A DNA stretch of 64,000 nucleotides, from the NCBI RefSeq assembly GCF_014638845.1, contig NZ_BMFP01000005.1, forward strand, positions 370,016-434,015. The letters run 5' to 3'. Made by a program: the position numbers and the translations under genes. The stretch comes from Pontibacter amylolyticus. Lineage in GTDB: Bacteria > Bacteroidota > Bacteroidia > Cytophagales > Hymenobacteraceae. Below are positions 1 through 8,774 of the stretch, one piece after another (the first letter of the stretch is position 1; each line of letters opens with the position of its first letter). The notes beneath the pieces were generated by a model. It did no database searches, was not told the origin of the DNA, and saw only the letters and a program-made list of their open reading frames with translations.

Positions 1-712
1 AGGCGTTCCGAACCCCCGCCAGCCGAAAGCACTCCGCCATGCGGCTGTTCTGCCCTGAGGTAGAATAAATCCGACCGCCCGACCAGGCATAGTACACCGA
101 CTTCTTTTGCTTAATGTGATCCGTTGCTTCCGCTATCTCGCCGAGCTTGCGGCGGGTATAGGCCAGCAGCTCGACTGCCCGCTCGTGCGTGCCCGTCAGT
201 TTGCCTATGCTTTCGATTTCTTCAAACAATTGCTCGTTGTTCTGAGGCGACACCGCATATACCTGAACATCCAGACTCTCAAGCAAACGAATAGCGTCGG
301 TCTGGCCCGAGGCGATGATCACCAGGTCGGGCTTGAGCGCCAGCACGCTTTCGATGTTAGTGGAGGTTTCCCAGTTGCCCGGAGCCGGCAGCTGTTTTCT
401 GGCGATGCGGGGGTCCAGTTTGCTGAAGTATCTGAAGGTCTCGGGGTTGGTGTAGATGTTGTTCTGTATACCTACCACCGTGTGCTCCGCGTTCAGCATG
501 TACATACCATCCAAAGCACCCTGGTACAATACGATCACCCGTTTGGCTGGCTCGCTCAACCGCACTTCCTTGCCCCGTATATCCGTCACCACAATCGTGT
601 CAGCCGAGGTCGCCATACTTTCCCCGTTCTCACTGTTGCAGGCGCTCAGCAAAAACAGCCAAGCGCTCACGTTTACGACCAGAAGAAAGGCCATCACTCT
701 CCTCAGATACAT
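1..712 (-). CDS. ABC transporter substrate-binding lipoprotein, partial
   Basis: The reading frame is open from an ATG at 712 to the window edge, so only about 237 N-terminal residues are present. Residues 1-25 form a lipoprotein signal with lipobox LLSAC (Cys25), which implies a membrane-tethered periplasmic protein. The frame then shows the pattern of the Fe-siderophore/cobalamin (BtuF/FecB-like) binding family: an early strand VTDIRGKEV, then AKRVIVL, then LKPDLVIIASGQ. It lies 208 bp downstream of the second ureE, on the same strand as the urease genes. From that position I infer nickel (or Ni-chelate) uptake for urease; the sequence alone cannot separate nickel from iron or cobalamin. 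Confidence 0.8.
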   Translation of the reverse strand, partial: MYLRRVMAFLLVVNVSAWLFLLSACNSENGESMATSADTIVVTDIRGKEVRLSEPAKRVIVLYQGALDGMYMLNAEHTVVGIQNNIYTNPETFRYFSKLDPRIARKQLPAPGNWETSTNIESVLALKPDLVIIASGQTDAIRLLESLDVQVYAVSPQNNEQLFEEIESIGKLTGTHERAVELLAYTRRKLGEIAEATDHIKQKKSVYYAWSGGRIYSTSGQNSRMAECFRLAGVRNA

Positions 713-920
713 CTTATATGCTTCACAAAATTGCTGTGCACTTCCTATTGAGGCCATCATACAGACTAGTCATTTATACCTTGATTGTTGCCTACCAAAA
801 GGCAGGCTATTCCGCTTGCATCGGCTGAAACAATCTGCTTTTTATGCTATAGCTATACCTGCATCTTTCGTCTATACCTGCCAGGGCCTTCACAATAGCA
901 CTTTGGCACCACATCGCCGC

Positions 921-1406
921 TTACTTTTGTCGCCTGTTGCCATAGGCTTTGATCATCTGCGCAGGGTGCAGTACCCGCTCTTCAATCCCCATTTCGAAGC
1001 CGCCACACTGCAACAACTGGTAGAGCAGGGCGTCGTAGGCCACACATACCTCGTTCTCGTCTGTGATGAAAATCGGCACGTGCTTGTTGCCAATTTCAAA
1101 ACAGATCGTTCCCACTTCCTGCAGGCTCCGCGGGTATAGCACCACACAATCACATGGCTTTATCTTCAGCAGAATCGCTAGCTCCTCCGACAGGTATAGC
1201 AAGTCCCCGTCTTCCAGCGGGTCTTTACGCGACTTCTCGACCAGCACGGCTGCCCCGCCCTGCGTCTTCTTTTTCATGCGCGACTTGGAGGCCTCGTACC
1301 ACTCAATCTCAAAAAATTCGATCGTGCGGCCGCCCAGACCCTGATCCTTCGCAAGCGCTTCCGTTACGACAATGGGCTCCGTCAGCATAGACAAATTAGT
1401 CGCCAT
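921..1406 (-). CDS. ureE: Second UreE-type urease nickel chaperone
   Basis: This 161-residue protein matches UreE, the metallochaperone that delivers nickel to apo-urease with UreG. It carries the family core GTICFEIGNKHVPIFI, with the conserved metal-binding His in GNKH, after an N-terminal domain with the usual PLEDGDLLYL segment. There is no His-rich tail, so it is not a nickel-storage version. It is the last urease accessory gene in the operon, 6 bp after hypB. A divergent paralogue sits at 4848-5327 in the canonical place after ureC. Two ureE copies in one operon is unusual; this one may work with HypA/HypB (inference). Confidence 0.88.
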   Translation of the reverse strand: MATNLSMLTEPIVVTEALAKDQGLGGRTIEFFEIEWYEASKSRMKKKTQGGAAVLVEKSRKDPLEDGDLLYLSEELAILLKIKPCDCVVLYPRSLQEVGTICFEIGNKHVPIFITDENEVCVAYDALLYQLLQCGGFEMGIEERVLHPAQMIKAYGNRRQK

Positions 1407-1412
1407 GCCGGG

Positions 1413-2129
1413 TTAAGCAGTCGCCAGCTTGGCTTTCTTTTCGGCTACCTTCGCCAGCAGCCAGTCGCACCACTCGTCCATCCCCTCGCCTTTCAGGCTA
1501 CTGATGGTCATCACCTCGATGGTGGGGTTTACTTCCCGGGCATCCTGCGTGACGGCCTCTACCAAGAAGGGCACATAGGGCAGCAGGTCCGCTTTGGACA
1601 CCACCATCAGCTCACTGGTGAGGAACATGCGCGGGTACTTCTTGGGCTTGTCGTCGCCCTCGGTGGCGGCCAGCACGGTCACGCGAATGTCTTCACCCAG
1701 GTCAAAGGCGGCCGGGCAAACCAGGTTGCCCACGTTCTCAATGAAGAGCAGGTCCACGCCAGTCAGGTCGATGTGGTCGAGTGCCTGCAGAATCATCTGG
1801 GCCTCGATATGGCACATACCGCCGGTCACGATCTGGAGCGCGTTAATGCCCACTTCCTTCATGCGCACGGCATCACGGTCGGTTTCCGGGTCGCCCACCA
1901 GCACGGCCATGTTGAGCTTGTCGCTCAGGCGCCTGGCGGTCTCCTGCATGAGCGTGGTTTTGCCGCTTCCGGGGGAGGAGCACACGTTGATCACCAGCAC
2001 TTCCGGCAGCCTGTCGCGGATGGCCTTGGCCACGAAGTCGTTGGCTTTTAACAGGTTCAGGGTGGTGTTATCGCATTGCACAGCGCCTACTGGCATTCTG
2101 TTGCTTTTAGGTATGGATGGTGTACTCAT
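1413..2129 (-). CDS. hypB: HypB-type nickel-inserting GTPase
   Basis: This 238-residue G3E-family GTPase supplies nickel to hydrogenase and, in organisms such as Helicobacter pylori, to urease. The P-loop lies at residues 50-60 (SSPGSGKTT), a Cys-His pair at 106-107 (GGMCHIEA) is the known G-domain metal site, ENVGNLVCP is at 131-139, and the guanine-specificity motif SKAD is at 178-181. It lacks the N-terminal CxxC or His-rich nickel stretch of some HypB proteins. It follows hypA by 10 bp. No hydrogenase or hypCDEF gene is present in the window, so a role in urease maturation is the likely one here. Confidence 0.92.
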   Translation of the reverse strand: MSTPSIPKSNRMPVGAVQCDNTTLNLLKANDFVAKAIRDRLPEVLVINVCSSPGSGKTTLMQETARRLSDKLNMAVLVGDPETDRDAVRMKEVGINALQIVTGGMCHIEAQMILQALDHIDLTGVDLLFIENVGNLVCPAAFDLGEDIRVTVLAATEGDDKPKKYPRMFLTSELMVVSKADLLPYVPFLVEAVTQDAREVNPTIEVMTISSLKGEGMDEWCDWLLAKVAEKKAKLATA

Positions 2130-2139
2130 ATCTTCTGTC

Positions 2140-2490
2140 TTATAGTTGATTCTCTAAAAATTCAATCCGGCTGATCTGCAGCTCCTCTCCCTGCACAATG
2201 TTCTTGGAAGGCGTGCCGCAGCCGCACACAAACTTGTGCCGCTTCACTTCAAAGTCTCTGTCGCAGGCGTCACAGTGGGCGATGATGGGCAGCAGGATCA
2301 CCTCCAGCTCGATTTCAGCCAGTGCCGGCTCTTCCACGATCAGGGCCTCAAAGGCATTCTGGATCAGGATGGGCTGGATGTTGCTGAGCAGCCCCGCTTC
2401 TATCTGCACCTTCGTGATCCGCTCAAACTTGTCGGGGTAGGTTTCCTGCAGCGTCTCAAAGACGTTTCTTACAATTGAAATCTCGTGCAT
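2140..2490 (-). CDS. hypA: HypA-type nickel metallochaperone
   Basis: This 116-residue protein is HypA/HybF-like. It begins MHE, the N-terminal nickel-binding motif (His2, Glu3), and has a zinc-binding loop in the second half. The first zinc motif is a normal CxxC (Cys73, Cys76), but the second reads CGC (Cys89, Cys91), one residue shorter than the usual CxxC. Length is normal. The start overlaps nothing and lies 9 bp after the ureD stop. The pairing with hypB inside a urease operon suggests these proteins feed nickel to urease via UreE/UreG. Confidence 0.92.
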   Translation of the reverse strand: MHEISIVRNVFETLQETYPDKFERITKVQIEAGLLSNIQPILIQNAFEALIVEEPALAEIELEVILLPIIAHCDACDRDFEVKRHKFVCGCGTPSKNIVQGEELQISRIEFLENQL

Positions 2491-2499
2491 GGCTCCTCC

Positions 2500-3504
2500 T
2501 TACTTCTCTATCACGGCTTCGGCAATAACTTCTTCCAGTTCTTCTTGAGCCAGTGCCTCAGGTATAGCCTTTGCTTTTTTGGCAGCTCCTTTTGCAGTTA
2601 CTTCCTTTTTCGCGGGTTTTGTGCCACTTCGTCTGGACTGTTTCCTCTTACCGGGGCTTTCTTCTGCAGCCTGTTGTTGAGGTGTTTGCTCCTCCTCCGA
2701 CCCGCTTTCGTCCAGCCCCTGCTTGTGCATCGTAAATTCCCAGCACAGTTGCCCCATGGCACCCAGCCAGTCGTGCAACAACCCGCCCTCATGGCCCATC
2801 GCCCTAATCATGACCGCATTGGGAGCGCATTGCGTAAAGCCAAACGTGATCTCATCGTACCGAACCGCCAGGATCTCGTCGAGCTCCGCCTTCAGTTCAG
2901 CCGCAAATGGCGACACGTAGATTAGGGTGGCCTGATGGGTATAGTGCTCGTAAAACAGAATCGAGTCGAAGGGCTGCCTGCCGGGCTCCAGCAGTTGATT
3001 GTCCAGCAGCACGAGCTTTTTGTTGCAGTATACCTTGGTGACGCTGTGCAGGCGCGTGAACTTAAACGACTCCCCGGAATGCACCCGCCCCGAGGCGATG
3101 ATGTCCCCCCAGATCAACGTAGCGCTTTCGTCCAGGTGGATTTCATTGTACAGCTTGAATTTGGAGTTTGCAAAAGGGATAACCGGGTGGGGCGTGAACT
3201 TGTAAACACCATCCTTCTTCACCTGTACCTTCGTCCGCTGGATCGCTCCCTTCTCCATGGGGTGCAGCTTGCCAAACGACTGGGTGAAAAATTTCAGATG
3301 CGCCCCTTCGTGCACATTTATCTCGATATCGATCTCGTCCTCGTCCATTATACCCGGAGTAGCACTCAGCATGATCAGTTCCAGGTGCTTGTGGAAATGC
3401 CGCGAGCCATAATGGAGCACTTTATAGGGCGCATTACAGCTGCTCCCTTTCAGAACCGTCTGCTTGCCCTCCCGCTCTGCGTTAACCTTAATGGTACTAA
3501 GCAT
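2500..3504 (-). CDS. ureD: Urease accessory protein UreD/UreH with charged tail
   Basis: UreD is the scaffold that binds apo-urease and recruits UreF and UreG for nickel insertion. I place the start at the ATG at 3504 ([13 protein letters not shown]), which overlaps the ureG stop by 8 bp, rather than at an upstream in-frame Met inside ureG. Family segments include [30 protein letters not shown] and PGRQPF. The canonical protein ends near residue 262. It is followed by about 72 residues rich in Lys, Glu, Ala and Gln, probably disordered. The product is 334 residues against about 270-280 for common UreD. Confidence 0.9.
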   Translation of the reverse strand: MLSTIKVNAEREGKQTVLKGSSCNAPYKVLHYGSRHFHKHLELIMLSATPGIMDEDEIDIEINVHEGAHLKFFTQSFGKLHPMEKGAIQRTKVQVKKDGVYKFTPHPVIPFANSKFKLYNEIHLDESATLIWGDIIASGRVHSGESFKFTRLHSVTKVYCNKKLVLLDNQLLEPGRQPFDSILFYEHYTHQATLIYVSPFAAELKAELDEILAVRYDEITFGFTQCAPNAVMIRAMGHEGGLLHDWLGAMGQLCWEFTMHKQGLDESGSEEEQTPQQQAAEESPGKRKQSRRSGTKPAKKEVTAKGAAKKAKAIPEALAQEELEEVIAEAVIEK

Positions 3505-4123
3505 GCGCCTCTGTTTTTTCCAGTAAAGCAAACTTCTTGATCCAGTCAATCACCTCGTCGAGGCCCTCCAGTTTCATCAGGTTCGTGAAGATGAACGGTC
3601 GTTCGCCGCGCATCTTCTTCGAGTCGCGGTCCATCAGGTCCAGGTCGGCGTTCACATAAGGGGCCAGGTCGGTTTTGTTGATGATCAGCAGATCGGAACG
3701 GGTGATGCCCGGGCCTCCTTTGCGGGGCATCTTGTCGCCCTCGGCCACGTCGATCACAAAAATGGTTACATCGGCCAGGTCTGGGCTGAACGTGGCCGAC
3801 AGGTTGTCTCCTCCGCTCTCCACAAAAACGATCTCCGTATCCGGATGGCGCTCCACCAGTTCTTCCACCGCCTCAATGTTCATCGAAGCATCCTCGCGTA
3901 TGGCGGTGTGGGGACAGCCTCCTGTCTCCACGCCCATGATGCGGTCGGCGGGCAGGCAGGAATTCTTTGTCAAAAACTCAGCATCCTCACGGGTATACAC
4001 ATCGTTGGTCACAACGCAGATGCTGTACTCATTACTCATTTGGCGGGTCAGCCGCTCGATCAAGGCTGTCTTACCGGATCCTACTGGACCAGCAACCCCT
4101 ATTCTCACATGTTTCTTCGACAT
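3497..4123 (-). CDS. ureG: Urease accessory GTPase UreG
   Basis: UreG is the SIMIBI GTPase that drives nickel transfer to urease in the UreDFG complex. The start is set at the ATG at 4123 (MSKKHVRIG), giving 208 residues, the normal size; an upstream Met would add 62 unrelated residues that overlap ureF. It has the P-loop GPVGSGKT at 12-19, the nickel-binding CPH motif at 70-72, the family signature [13 protein letters not shown] and the base-recognition motif NKTD. It lies 28 bp after ureF and overlaps ureD by 8 bp. Confidence 0.97.
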   Translation of the reverse strand: MSKKHVRIGVAGPVGSGKTALIERLTRQMSNEYSICVVTNDVYTREDAEFLTKNSCLPADRIMGVETGGCPHTAIREDASMNIEAVEELVERHPDTEIVFVESGGDNLSATFSPDLADVTIFVIDVAEGDKMPRKGGPGITRSDLLIINKTDLAPYVNADLDLMDRDSKKMRGERPFIFTNLMKLEGLDEVIDWIKKFALLEKTEAHA

Positions 4124-4151
4124 AAAGTATCTGCTTAGGTGATGGTTTGCT

Positions 4152-4838
4152 TTATGATATGTATAGTCTTGAATATTGCTTTTCGTGCTGCATACAGCGA
4201 ATCTCCTGCCCGATGCAACAGAGTCCGACCATTTCCTCTTCCATATTCTCCTGCTCATCCACCAACTGTTTAATGGTTGACTGCAGGTCGAAGAGGATCT
4301 TCTGGGCATCGCCCTGGCCGATGGGCACCAGTTTGGCGCAATTGGTCACAATGCCGTTGAGCATGTTGTAATAGAAGGCAAGCAGGGCGTCTTTTAGGGT
4401 AATGCCGCTGGCATGCGCATACAAAGCAAAGGCCACGGCGTAATGCCCATGCAGCTTGCCTTTCTGTATCTTGATGAGGTAGTTACTGCACCGCTTAACC
4501 GGGTGAAGTTCCTGCGTCAGCTTCAGGAAACGGATCGCCAGCTTTCTGCTGGCATCCCTTATCTCAAAAGGGACCTTGAGCGCCGTGATCAGCTCGTCCA
4601 GCTTCTGAAGCCCCCGCGCAGGCTTTTTAGCCTCCAGTAAGGCCCATGTCTTCTGCAAAAAGGCGGCGTCGTTGTAGTAAATGCTGTGACGCAGCATGTT
4701 TTTGGCATACACGGCAGCCGACGGCGTGTCTTTCACAATGCCCTGACTCACGTAAGACTCCAGGCCGTAGGAATGGGTGAAACTCCCGATCGGAAACATC
4801 GAGTCGTTGATCTGCAGGAGGGTTAACAGTGGCTGCAT
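4152..4838 (-). CDS. ureF: Urease accessory protein UreF
   Basis: This 228-residue, mostly helical protein is UreF, which acts as the checkpoint for UreG GTPase activity during urease activation. The N-terminus contains the family signature [16 protein letters not shown], and the remainder fits the UreF length and helical pattern. It sits between ureE (10-bp gap) and ureG (28-bp gap), the standard order E-F-G. Nothing is missing. Confidence 0.95.
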   Translation of the reverse strand: MQPLLTLLQINDSMFPIGSFTHSYGLESYVSQGIVKDTPSAAVYAKNMLRHSIYYNDAAFLQKTWALLEAKKPARGLQKLDELITALKVPFEIRDASRKLAIRFLKLTQELHPVKRCSNYLIKIQKGKLHGHYAVAFALYAHASGITLKDALLAFYYNMLNGIVTNCAKLVPIGQGDAQKILFDLQSTIKQLVDEQENMEEEMVGLCCIGQEIRCMQHEKQYSRLYIS

Positions 4839-4847
4839 AACGGTGCC

Positions 4848-5327
4848 TTATTTAATGGTTATTTTCCTGGTGTAGTTGTTTCCATGCCGGCGCACCCGCA
4901 GCGCGTGCGTTTTCAGCAGCTTGCGCACTTCCCGATGGGGCTCGTAACCTGAGCGCTCCAGCAACCTGTACAGCGGGTTCTCAAACTCCACCAGCACCTC
5001 AGCCTCCTCGTTGATGAAGATGGGGATGTGCTTGTTGCCTATCTCGAAGCAAATGGTGCCCATATCTCTGAAGCTTCCGGGTTTGAACACAATGCACTCG
5101 CAGGGAAGTATGTTGACCACAATGGCCCGCTCCTCATCCAGGTATAGAATGTCGCTGTCTTCCAACGGGTTTGAGTCCTTGCGTATACCTATTTCCTGGC
5201 CTGCCCTCGTTCTCTTCCGGAGCGTGGTCTTGCCTGTGTCAAACCAGTCGAGGTCCAGGAAATCAATTAAACGGTTTCCTGTTACTGTGCCTGAGAGATT
5301 ACCGATTACCTTTTCTATTAGTAGCAT
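4848..5327 (-). CDS. ureE: Urease nickel chaperone UreE (canonical position)
   Basis: This 159-residue UreE has the core GTICFEIGNKHIPIFI with the conserved His, and the N-terminal PLEDSDILYL segment. The C-terminal end is basic (RVRRHGNNYTRKITIK) instead of His-rich. It shares the central core with the other UreE-like protein at 921-1406, but the ends differ. It follows ureC by 54 bp, the usual place for ureE, so it is likely the main chaperone. Confidence 0.93.
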   Translation of the reverse strand: MLLIEKVIGNLSGTVTGNRLIDFLDLDWFDTGKTTLRKRTRAGQEIGIRKDSNPLEDSDILYLDEERAIVVNILPCECIVFKPGSFRDMGTICFEIGNKHIPIFINEEAEVLVEFENPLYRLLERSGYEPHREVRKLLKTHALRVRRHGNNYTRKITIK

Positions 5328-5381
5328 AGGGTGTAAGGGTGTTGCGGGCTATACCTGTGCCGGCAACACGTTTTTAACAGT

Positions 5382-7217
5382 TTAGAACAGGAAGTAACGC
5401 TGCGCCATCGGTAGAACTTTCATGGGCTCGCAGGTCAGCACCTGACCATCGGCCGTCACGACAAAGGTTTCCGGGTTCACCTCTAGCTTCGGCGTGGCAC
5501 TGTTATGGATCATGTCTTTCTTGGAGATTTTACGGACGCCTTTCACGGGCAAACAACCTTTGGTCAGCCCCAGACGCTCTATATTGCCATTCTCAAGCGA
5601 GACACCTGAAACGAAGTTGAAGCCGTTCCGCTGAATCGCCCTGCCGTAGTAACCGTACATGGGTCTGTAGACGACAGGCTGCGGCAGCGATATGGCCCCG
5701 TTCGGGTCACCCATCCGGGCACCCACCGCCATCCCGTTCTTAAAGATGATCTCCGGCTTCACCCCGAAAAAGCCCGGGTCCCACAGCACCAGGTCTGCGT
5801 ATTTGCCCACCTCTACAGAGCCTACATACTCACTTATGCCGTGCGTGATAGCCGGGTTAATGGTATACTTGGCGATGTAGCGCTTTACGCGGTAGTTGTC
5901 ATTGTTTTTGCCTTTGTCGTCCTGCAGCGGGCCGCGCTGTACTTTCATCTTGTGGGCCGTTTGCCAGGTCCGCAGAATGGTTTCAGAGATGCGGCCCATG
6001 GCCTGGCTGTCAGACGACATGATGCTGAGTACGCCCATGTCCTGCAGAATATCCTCCGCCGCAATTGTCTGCGGACGGATACGCGATTCGGCAAAGGCTA
6101 CGTCCTCCGGAATGCTCTTGTCCAGGTGGTGCACTGCCATGAGCATGTCCAGGTGCTCATCCACGGTGTTGATAGTGTATGGCTTGGTCGGGTTGGTGGA
6201 GGCCGGCAGTACGTTCGGGTACATGGCGATCTTGATGATGTCCGGCGCGTGGCCACCACCGGCACCCTCTGTATGGTAAGAGTGGATGACACGGCCATTG
6301 ATGGCTTTTACCGTATTTTCCAGGTAGCCTGCCTCGTTCAGGCTGTCCGCATGAAGCGCCACCTGCACGTCATACTTGTCGGCCACCTGCAGGGCTATGT
6401 CGATAGCGGATGGCGTAACACCCCAGTCTTCGTGAAGTTTCAGGCCAAGGGCCCCGGCCTCCACGGGCTCGGCAGCCGCTTTAAAGGTAGAGGTGTTGCC
6501 TTTGCCTGTGAAGCCCAGGTTCATGGGGGTATTCTCGGAGGCCTCCAGCATGCGCTCTACCCACCATTTGCCCGGCGTTACGGTAGTGGCCAGCGTGCCG
6601 TCCGAAGGTCCTGTGCCACCGCCAATCAGGGTGGTGACGCCACTGTAAAGCGCTACCTCTATCTGCTCGGGTACGATGAAGTGAATGTGCGTATCGATAG
6701 CGCCTGCCGTTATAATCTTGCCCGCACAGGCCTGCACCTCTGTGGCGGCACCAATGATCATGCCCTTTGTCACCCCCTGCTGGGTGTCCGGGTTACCGGC
6801 TTTTCCTATACCTACTATTTTGCCATTCTTGATGCCGATATCGGCCTTCACGACACCCCAGTGGTCAATGATGATGGCGTTGGTTATCACCAGGTCCAAC
6901 ACGTCGTCCTGCGCCGCCCCCGCAGACTGGCCCATACCATCGCGGATGGTTTTGCCGCCACCGAACTTGTTTTCATCTCCGTACACGTTAAAATCCTTCT
7001 CGATTTCAATGAACAGCTCGGTGTCTGCCAGGCGCACTTTGTCGCCTGTGGTGGGGCCAAAAAGCGCCGCGTAGCGGTCACGTGGTATGTACAGCTCTCC
7101 ATCAACGTATTTTACGGAGGAAGAATCACCGCCCAACCCCTCAAAGCCAAGCAGTGAAAGCCCGGCTGTAGATAGCCCCACTACCTTTATCCATTCGCGT
7201 CTACTCCAGTTTGACAT
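5382..7217 (-). CDS. ureC: Urease alpha subunit UreC with Tat-like N-terminus
   Basis: UreC holds the dinickel active site hydrolysing urea to ammonia and carbamate. All metal ligands are visible: HIH, the carbamylated lysine Lys260 in GLKLHEDWG (Klebsiella Lys217, so a constant offset of 43), [15 protein letters not shown] and SSDSQAMGR. The protein is 611 residues against about 567 in Klebsiella. The extra 43 residues begin [14 protein letters not shown] and continue as a hydrophobic run, closely fitting the twin-arginine motif S-R-R-x-F-L-K plus h-region. No downstream ATG, GTG or TTG precedes the conserved [11 protein letters not shown] block at a sensible place, so the extension is probably translated. 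The flap cysteine (Klebsiella Cys319) is Val362 (MAVHHLD in place of MVCHHLD). The gene follows ureB by 23 bp. Confidence 0.96.
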   Translation of the reverse strand: MSNWSRREWIKVVGLSTAGLSLLGFEGLGGDSSSVKYVDGELYIPRDRYAALFGPTTGDKVRLADTELFIEIEKDFNVYGDENKFGGGKTIRDGMGQSAGAAQDDVLDLVITNAIIIDHWGVVKADIGIKNGKIVGIGKAGNPDTQQGVTKGMIIGAATEVQACAGKIITAGAIDTHIHFIVPEQIEVALYSGVTTLIGGGTGPSDGTLATTVTPGKWWVERMLEASENTPMNLGFTGKGNTSTFKAAAEPVEAGALGLKLHEDWGVTPSAIDIALQVADKYDVQVALHADSLNEAGYLENTVKAINGRVIHSYHTEGAGGGHAPDIIKIAMYPNVLPASTNPTKPYTINTVDEHLDMLMAVHHLDKSIPEDVAFAESRIRPQTIAAEDILQDMGVLSIMSSDSQAMGRISETILRTWQTAHKMKVQRGPLQDDKGKNNDNYRVKRYIAKYTINPAITHGISEYVGSVEVGKYADLVLWDPGFFGVKPEIIFKNGMAVGARMGDPNGAISLPQPVVYRPMYGYYGRAIQRNGFNFVSGVSLENGNIERLGLTKGCLPVKGVRKISKKDMIHNSATPKLEVNPETFVVTADGQVLTCEPMKVLPMAQRYFLF

Positions 7218-7240
7218 GGTTTCCTGATTTAATGGTGATG

Positions 7241-7648
7241 TTATTTCCTATCCCTTTTCTTAGCAGGCGCGGCAGTTCCCCCTGCTCCTTTATACCCTTC
7301 TTTCTGGGCCTTCTGAAGTGCAGCGTCACGCACACCCTTCTTCGACACATCGCCTTCGGTCAGGTTATTGAAGCCCTTTATCACTTTGTTGCCCGCGAAC
7401 TCCACCAGGATGACCGCTTTCTTCTCACCTGGCTCAAAGCGCACCGCCGTGCTGGCCGGAATGTTAAGCCGCATGCCGATGGCAGCCGCCCGGTCAAAAT
7501 CAAGGGCCTTGTTGGCCTCGAAAAAATGGTAGTGTGAGCCTACCTGAATGGGCCGGTCTCCGGTGTTGGCTACCGTCAGGCGCACTATCTTGCGCTTGTC
7601 ATTCGCCTTTATCTCTCCTTTTTGCAGGATGTATTCGCCTGGTCTCAT
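7241..7648 (-). CDS. ureB: Urease beta subunit UreB
   Basis: This 135-residue protein is the urease beta subunit. It starts MRPGEYIL, has the family block [21 protein letters not shown] and continues to [12 protein letters not shown] Lys/Gly/Ala-rich tail of about 30 residues (ending PAKKRDRK) follows the conserved part. Together with UreA and UreC it forms the structural trimer. It has no signal peptide, which matters if UreC is exported: UreB and UreA would have to travel as passengers. Confidence 0.96.
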   Translation of the reverse strand: MRPGEYILQKGEIKANDKRKIVRLTVANTGDRPIQVGSHYHFFEANKALDFDRAAAIGMRLNIPASTAVRFEPGEKKAVILVEFAGNKVIKGFNNLTEGDVSKKGVRDAALQKAQKEGYKGAGGTAAPAKKRDRK

Positions 7649-7679
7649 ATAGAAGTGTTTAAATTGTCCTTTGCAGGTG

Positions 7680-7985
7680 CTAGCGGATGGGGTTGTCGAC
7701 CGTGATCAGTTTCATGCCGTCGGGGAATGTCACTTCTATCTGTATAAAGTGTATCATCTCGGACACACCCTCCATCACCTGGTTCTTTTTCAGGAGCGTA
7801 GTGCCGTGTTCCATCAGTTGTGCCACCGATTTCTTCCCATCCCGCGCCTCTTCCATCAGGTTGCCACAGATATAGGCAATGGACTCAGGGTAGTTTAGCT
7901 TCACGCCTCTCTTGAGCCTTTTTGCTGCGAGCTCCCCGGCAAGGTGAAGCAACAGCTTTTCACGTTCTACAGGATTTAAGTGCAT
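7680..7985 (-). CDS. ureA: Urease gamma subunit UreA
   Basis: This 101-residue protein is UreA, the small structural subunit. It starts [20 protein letters not shown] and ends with the family [16 protein letters not shown]. The length is normal (about 100 residues). It is the first structural gene of the operon and precedes ureB by 31 bp. No convincing TAnnTTTG promoter is visible just upstream. Confidence 0.96.
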   Translation of the reverse strand: MHLNPVEREKLLLHLAGELAAKRLKRGVKLNYPESIAYICGNLMEEARDGKKSVAQLMEHGTTLLKKNQVMEGVSEMIHFIQIEVTFPDGMKLITVDNPIR

Positions 7986-8009
7986 ATAACTGCTTGTTAA
8001 TGTGAATGA

Positions 8010-8399
8010 TTACAGAAACGTTTGAAATGGAATGGCAAACTCTTCCCGGTAGTTGCCGCCTGTGGCCCGCGATCCCGGGGTTTTCCGGTGTTGGCGAATA
8101 ATGGCTGCAGCCGTGCCTTGGCCCGTGTTCAATGGCAGCGCGCCTCTATCAAAAGTTGGGTTGCGTGGATGATCGTTAATCCGTGTTGGGAGGAAATTCG
8201 CTGTTATGCGGAGCCGTGGTTGGCGCAAGCGCATAAACCAGCTCGAGGGGTACTCTTTGTCGGTGGCAGTCAGCTTGAGGCGGTTGCGGATGTCAGGTGC
8301 ATGGATAGGTATAGCCCGAGACGGGCATAGTGCAATCAGAAAAGGTATACCTGCTAAAATTTTACACATAAATTTTACTATATTGTTATTGATGTGCAC
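8010..8399 (-). CDS. Possible small secreted protein upstream of ureA
   Basis: A 129-codon frame lies 24 bp upstream of ureA on the same strand. Residues 9-30 look like a signal peptide or membrane segment (FMCKILAGIPFLIALC), and the rest is polar and Arg/Pro-rich with no recognised domain. The opposite strand also has an open frame here, and composition does not clearly favour either. If real it would be the first gene of the urease operon; it may equally be spurious. I do not recognise a family. Confidence 0.3.
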   Translation of the reverse strand: MHINNNIVKFMCKILAGIPFLIALCPSRAIPIHAPDIRNRLKLTATDKEYPSSWFMRLRQPRLRITANFLPTRINDHPRNPTFDRGALPLNTGQGTAAAIIRQHRKTPGSRATGGNYREEFAIPFQTFL

Positions 8400-8774
8400 T
8401 TAATCAAGTTTTACTCTTCTTAGCCAGAAAAGTTCCGCAGCCGAATCAGGCAGATTTAAATACAGGCGCAGCACAGCAGGCTGAATTGAGAAGGAGGTAG
8501 AAGGGAATTAAGAATCTTGAAGTTATTATACATTGGGTAAGCAGGGAGGTGGTATACTACCTGAAAACTAGCTGCAGATAAGATGGCCATTACAAACCCG
8601 ACAGGTATAGACAGGTGTAGAGGATAGTGGCTCGTATTTCGGCACCGTCTGCAGAAATGGAATAAACCATATAACTCTTTTTAGCTATGTAGCTCAAACC
8701 ACCTTATATTCGTGTCTTTAAATGTGCCTGTATCTCCCAGGCAATCCGACCGCATTAACCGCGCAGGCAAGAAT
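8400..8774. other. Intergenic region between urease operon and TRIC gene
   Basis: About 375 bp lie between the divergent transcription units. The stretch 8355-8400 just inside the preceding frame is AT-rich and has repeated TAAAATTT segments, a plausible promoter area for the urease operon, but I see no clean TAnnTTTG box. One AGGTATAG octamer is at 8603, followed at once by the variant AGGTGTAG. Nothing else is recognised. Confidence 0.5.

Noticed and set aside
713..920. Possible cobalamin riboswitch before the substrate-binding lipoprotein
   Set aside because: A GCCTGCC/GGTAGGC hairpin is present, but I cannot find the B12-box or the conserved core, so no riboswitch is called.
5841..7157. 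Long open frame (438 codons) on the plus strand opposite ureC
   Set aside because: It lies wholly antisense to a certain gene, is composed of His/Val/Arg-rich sequence typical of shadow frames in GC-rich genes, and has no recognisable domain.
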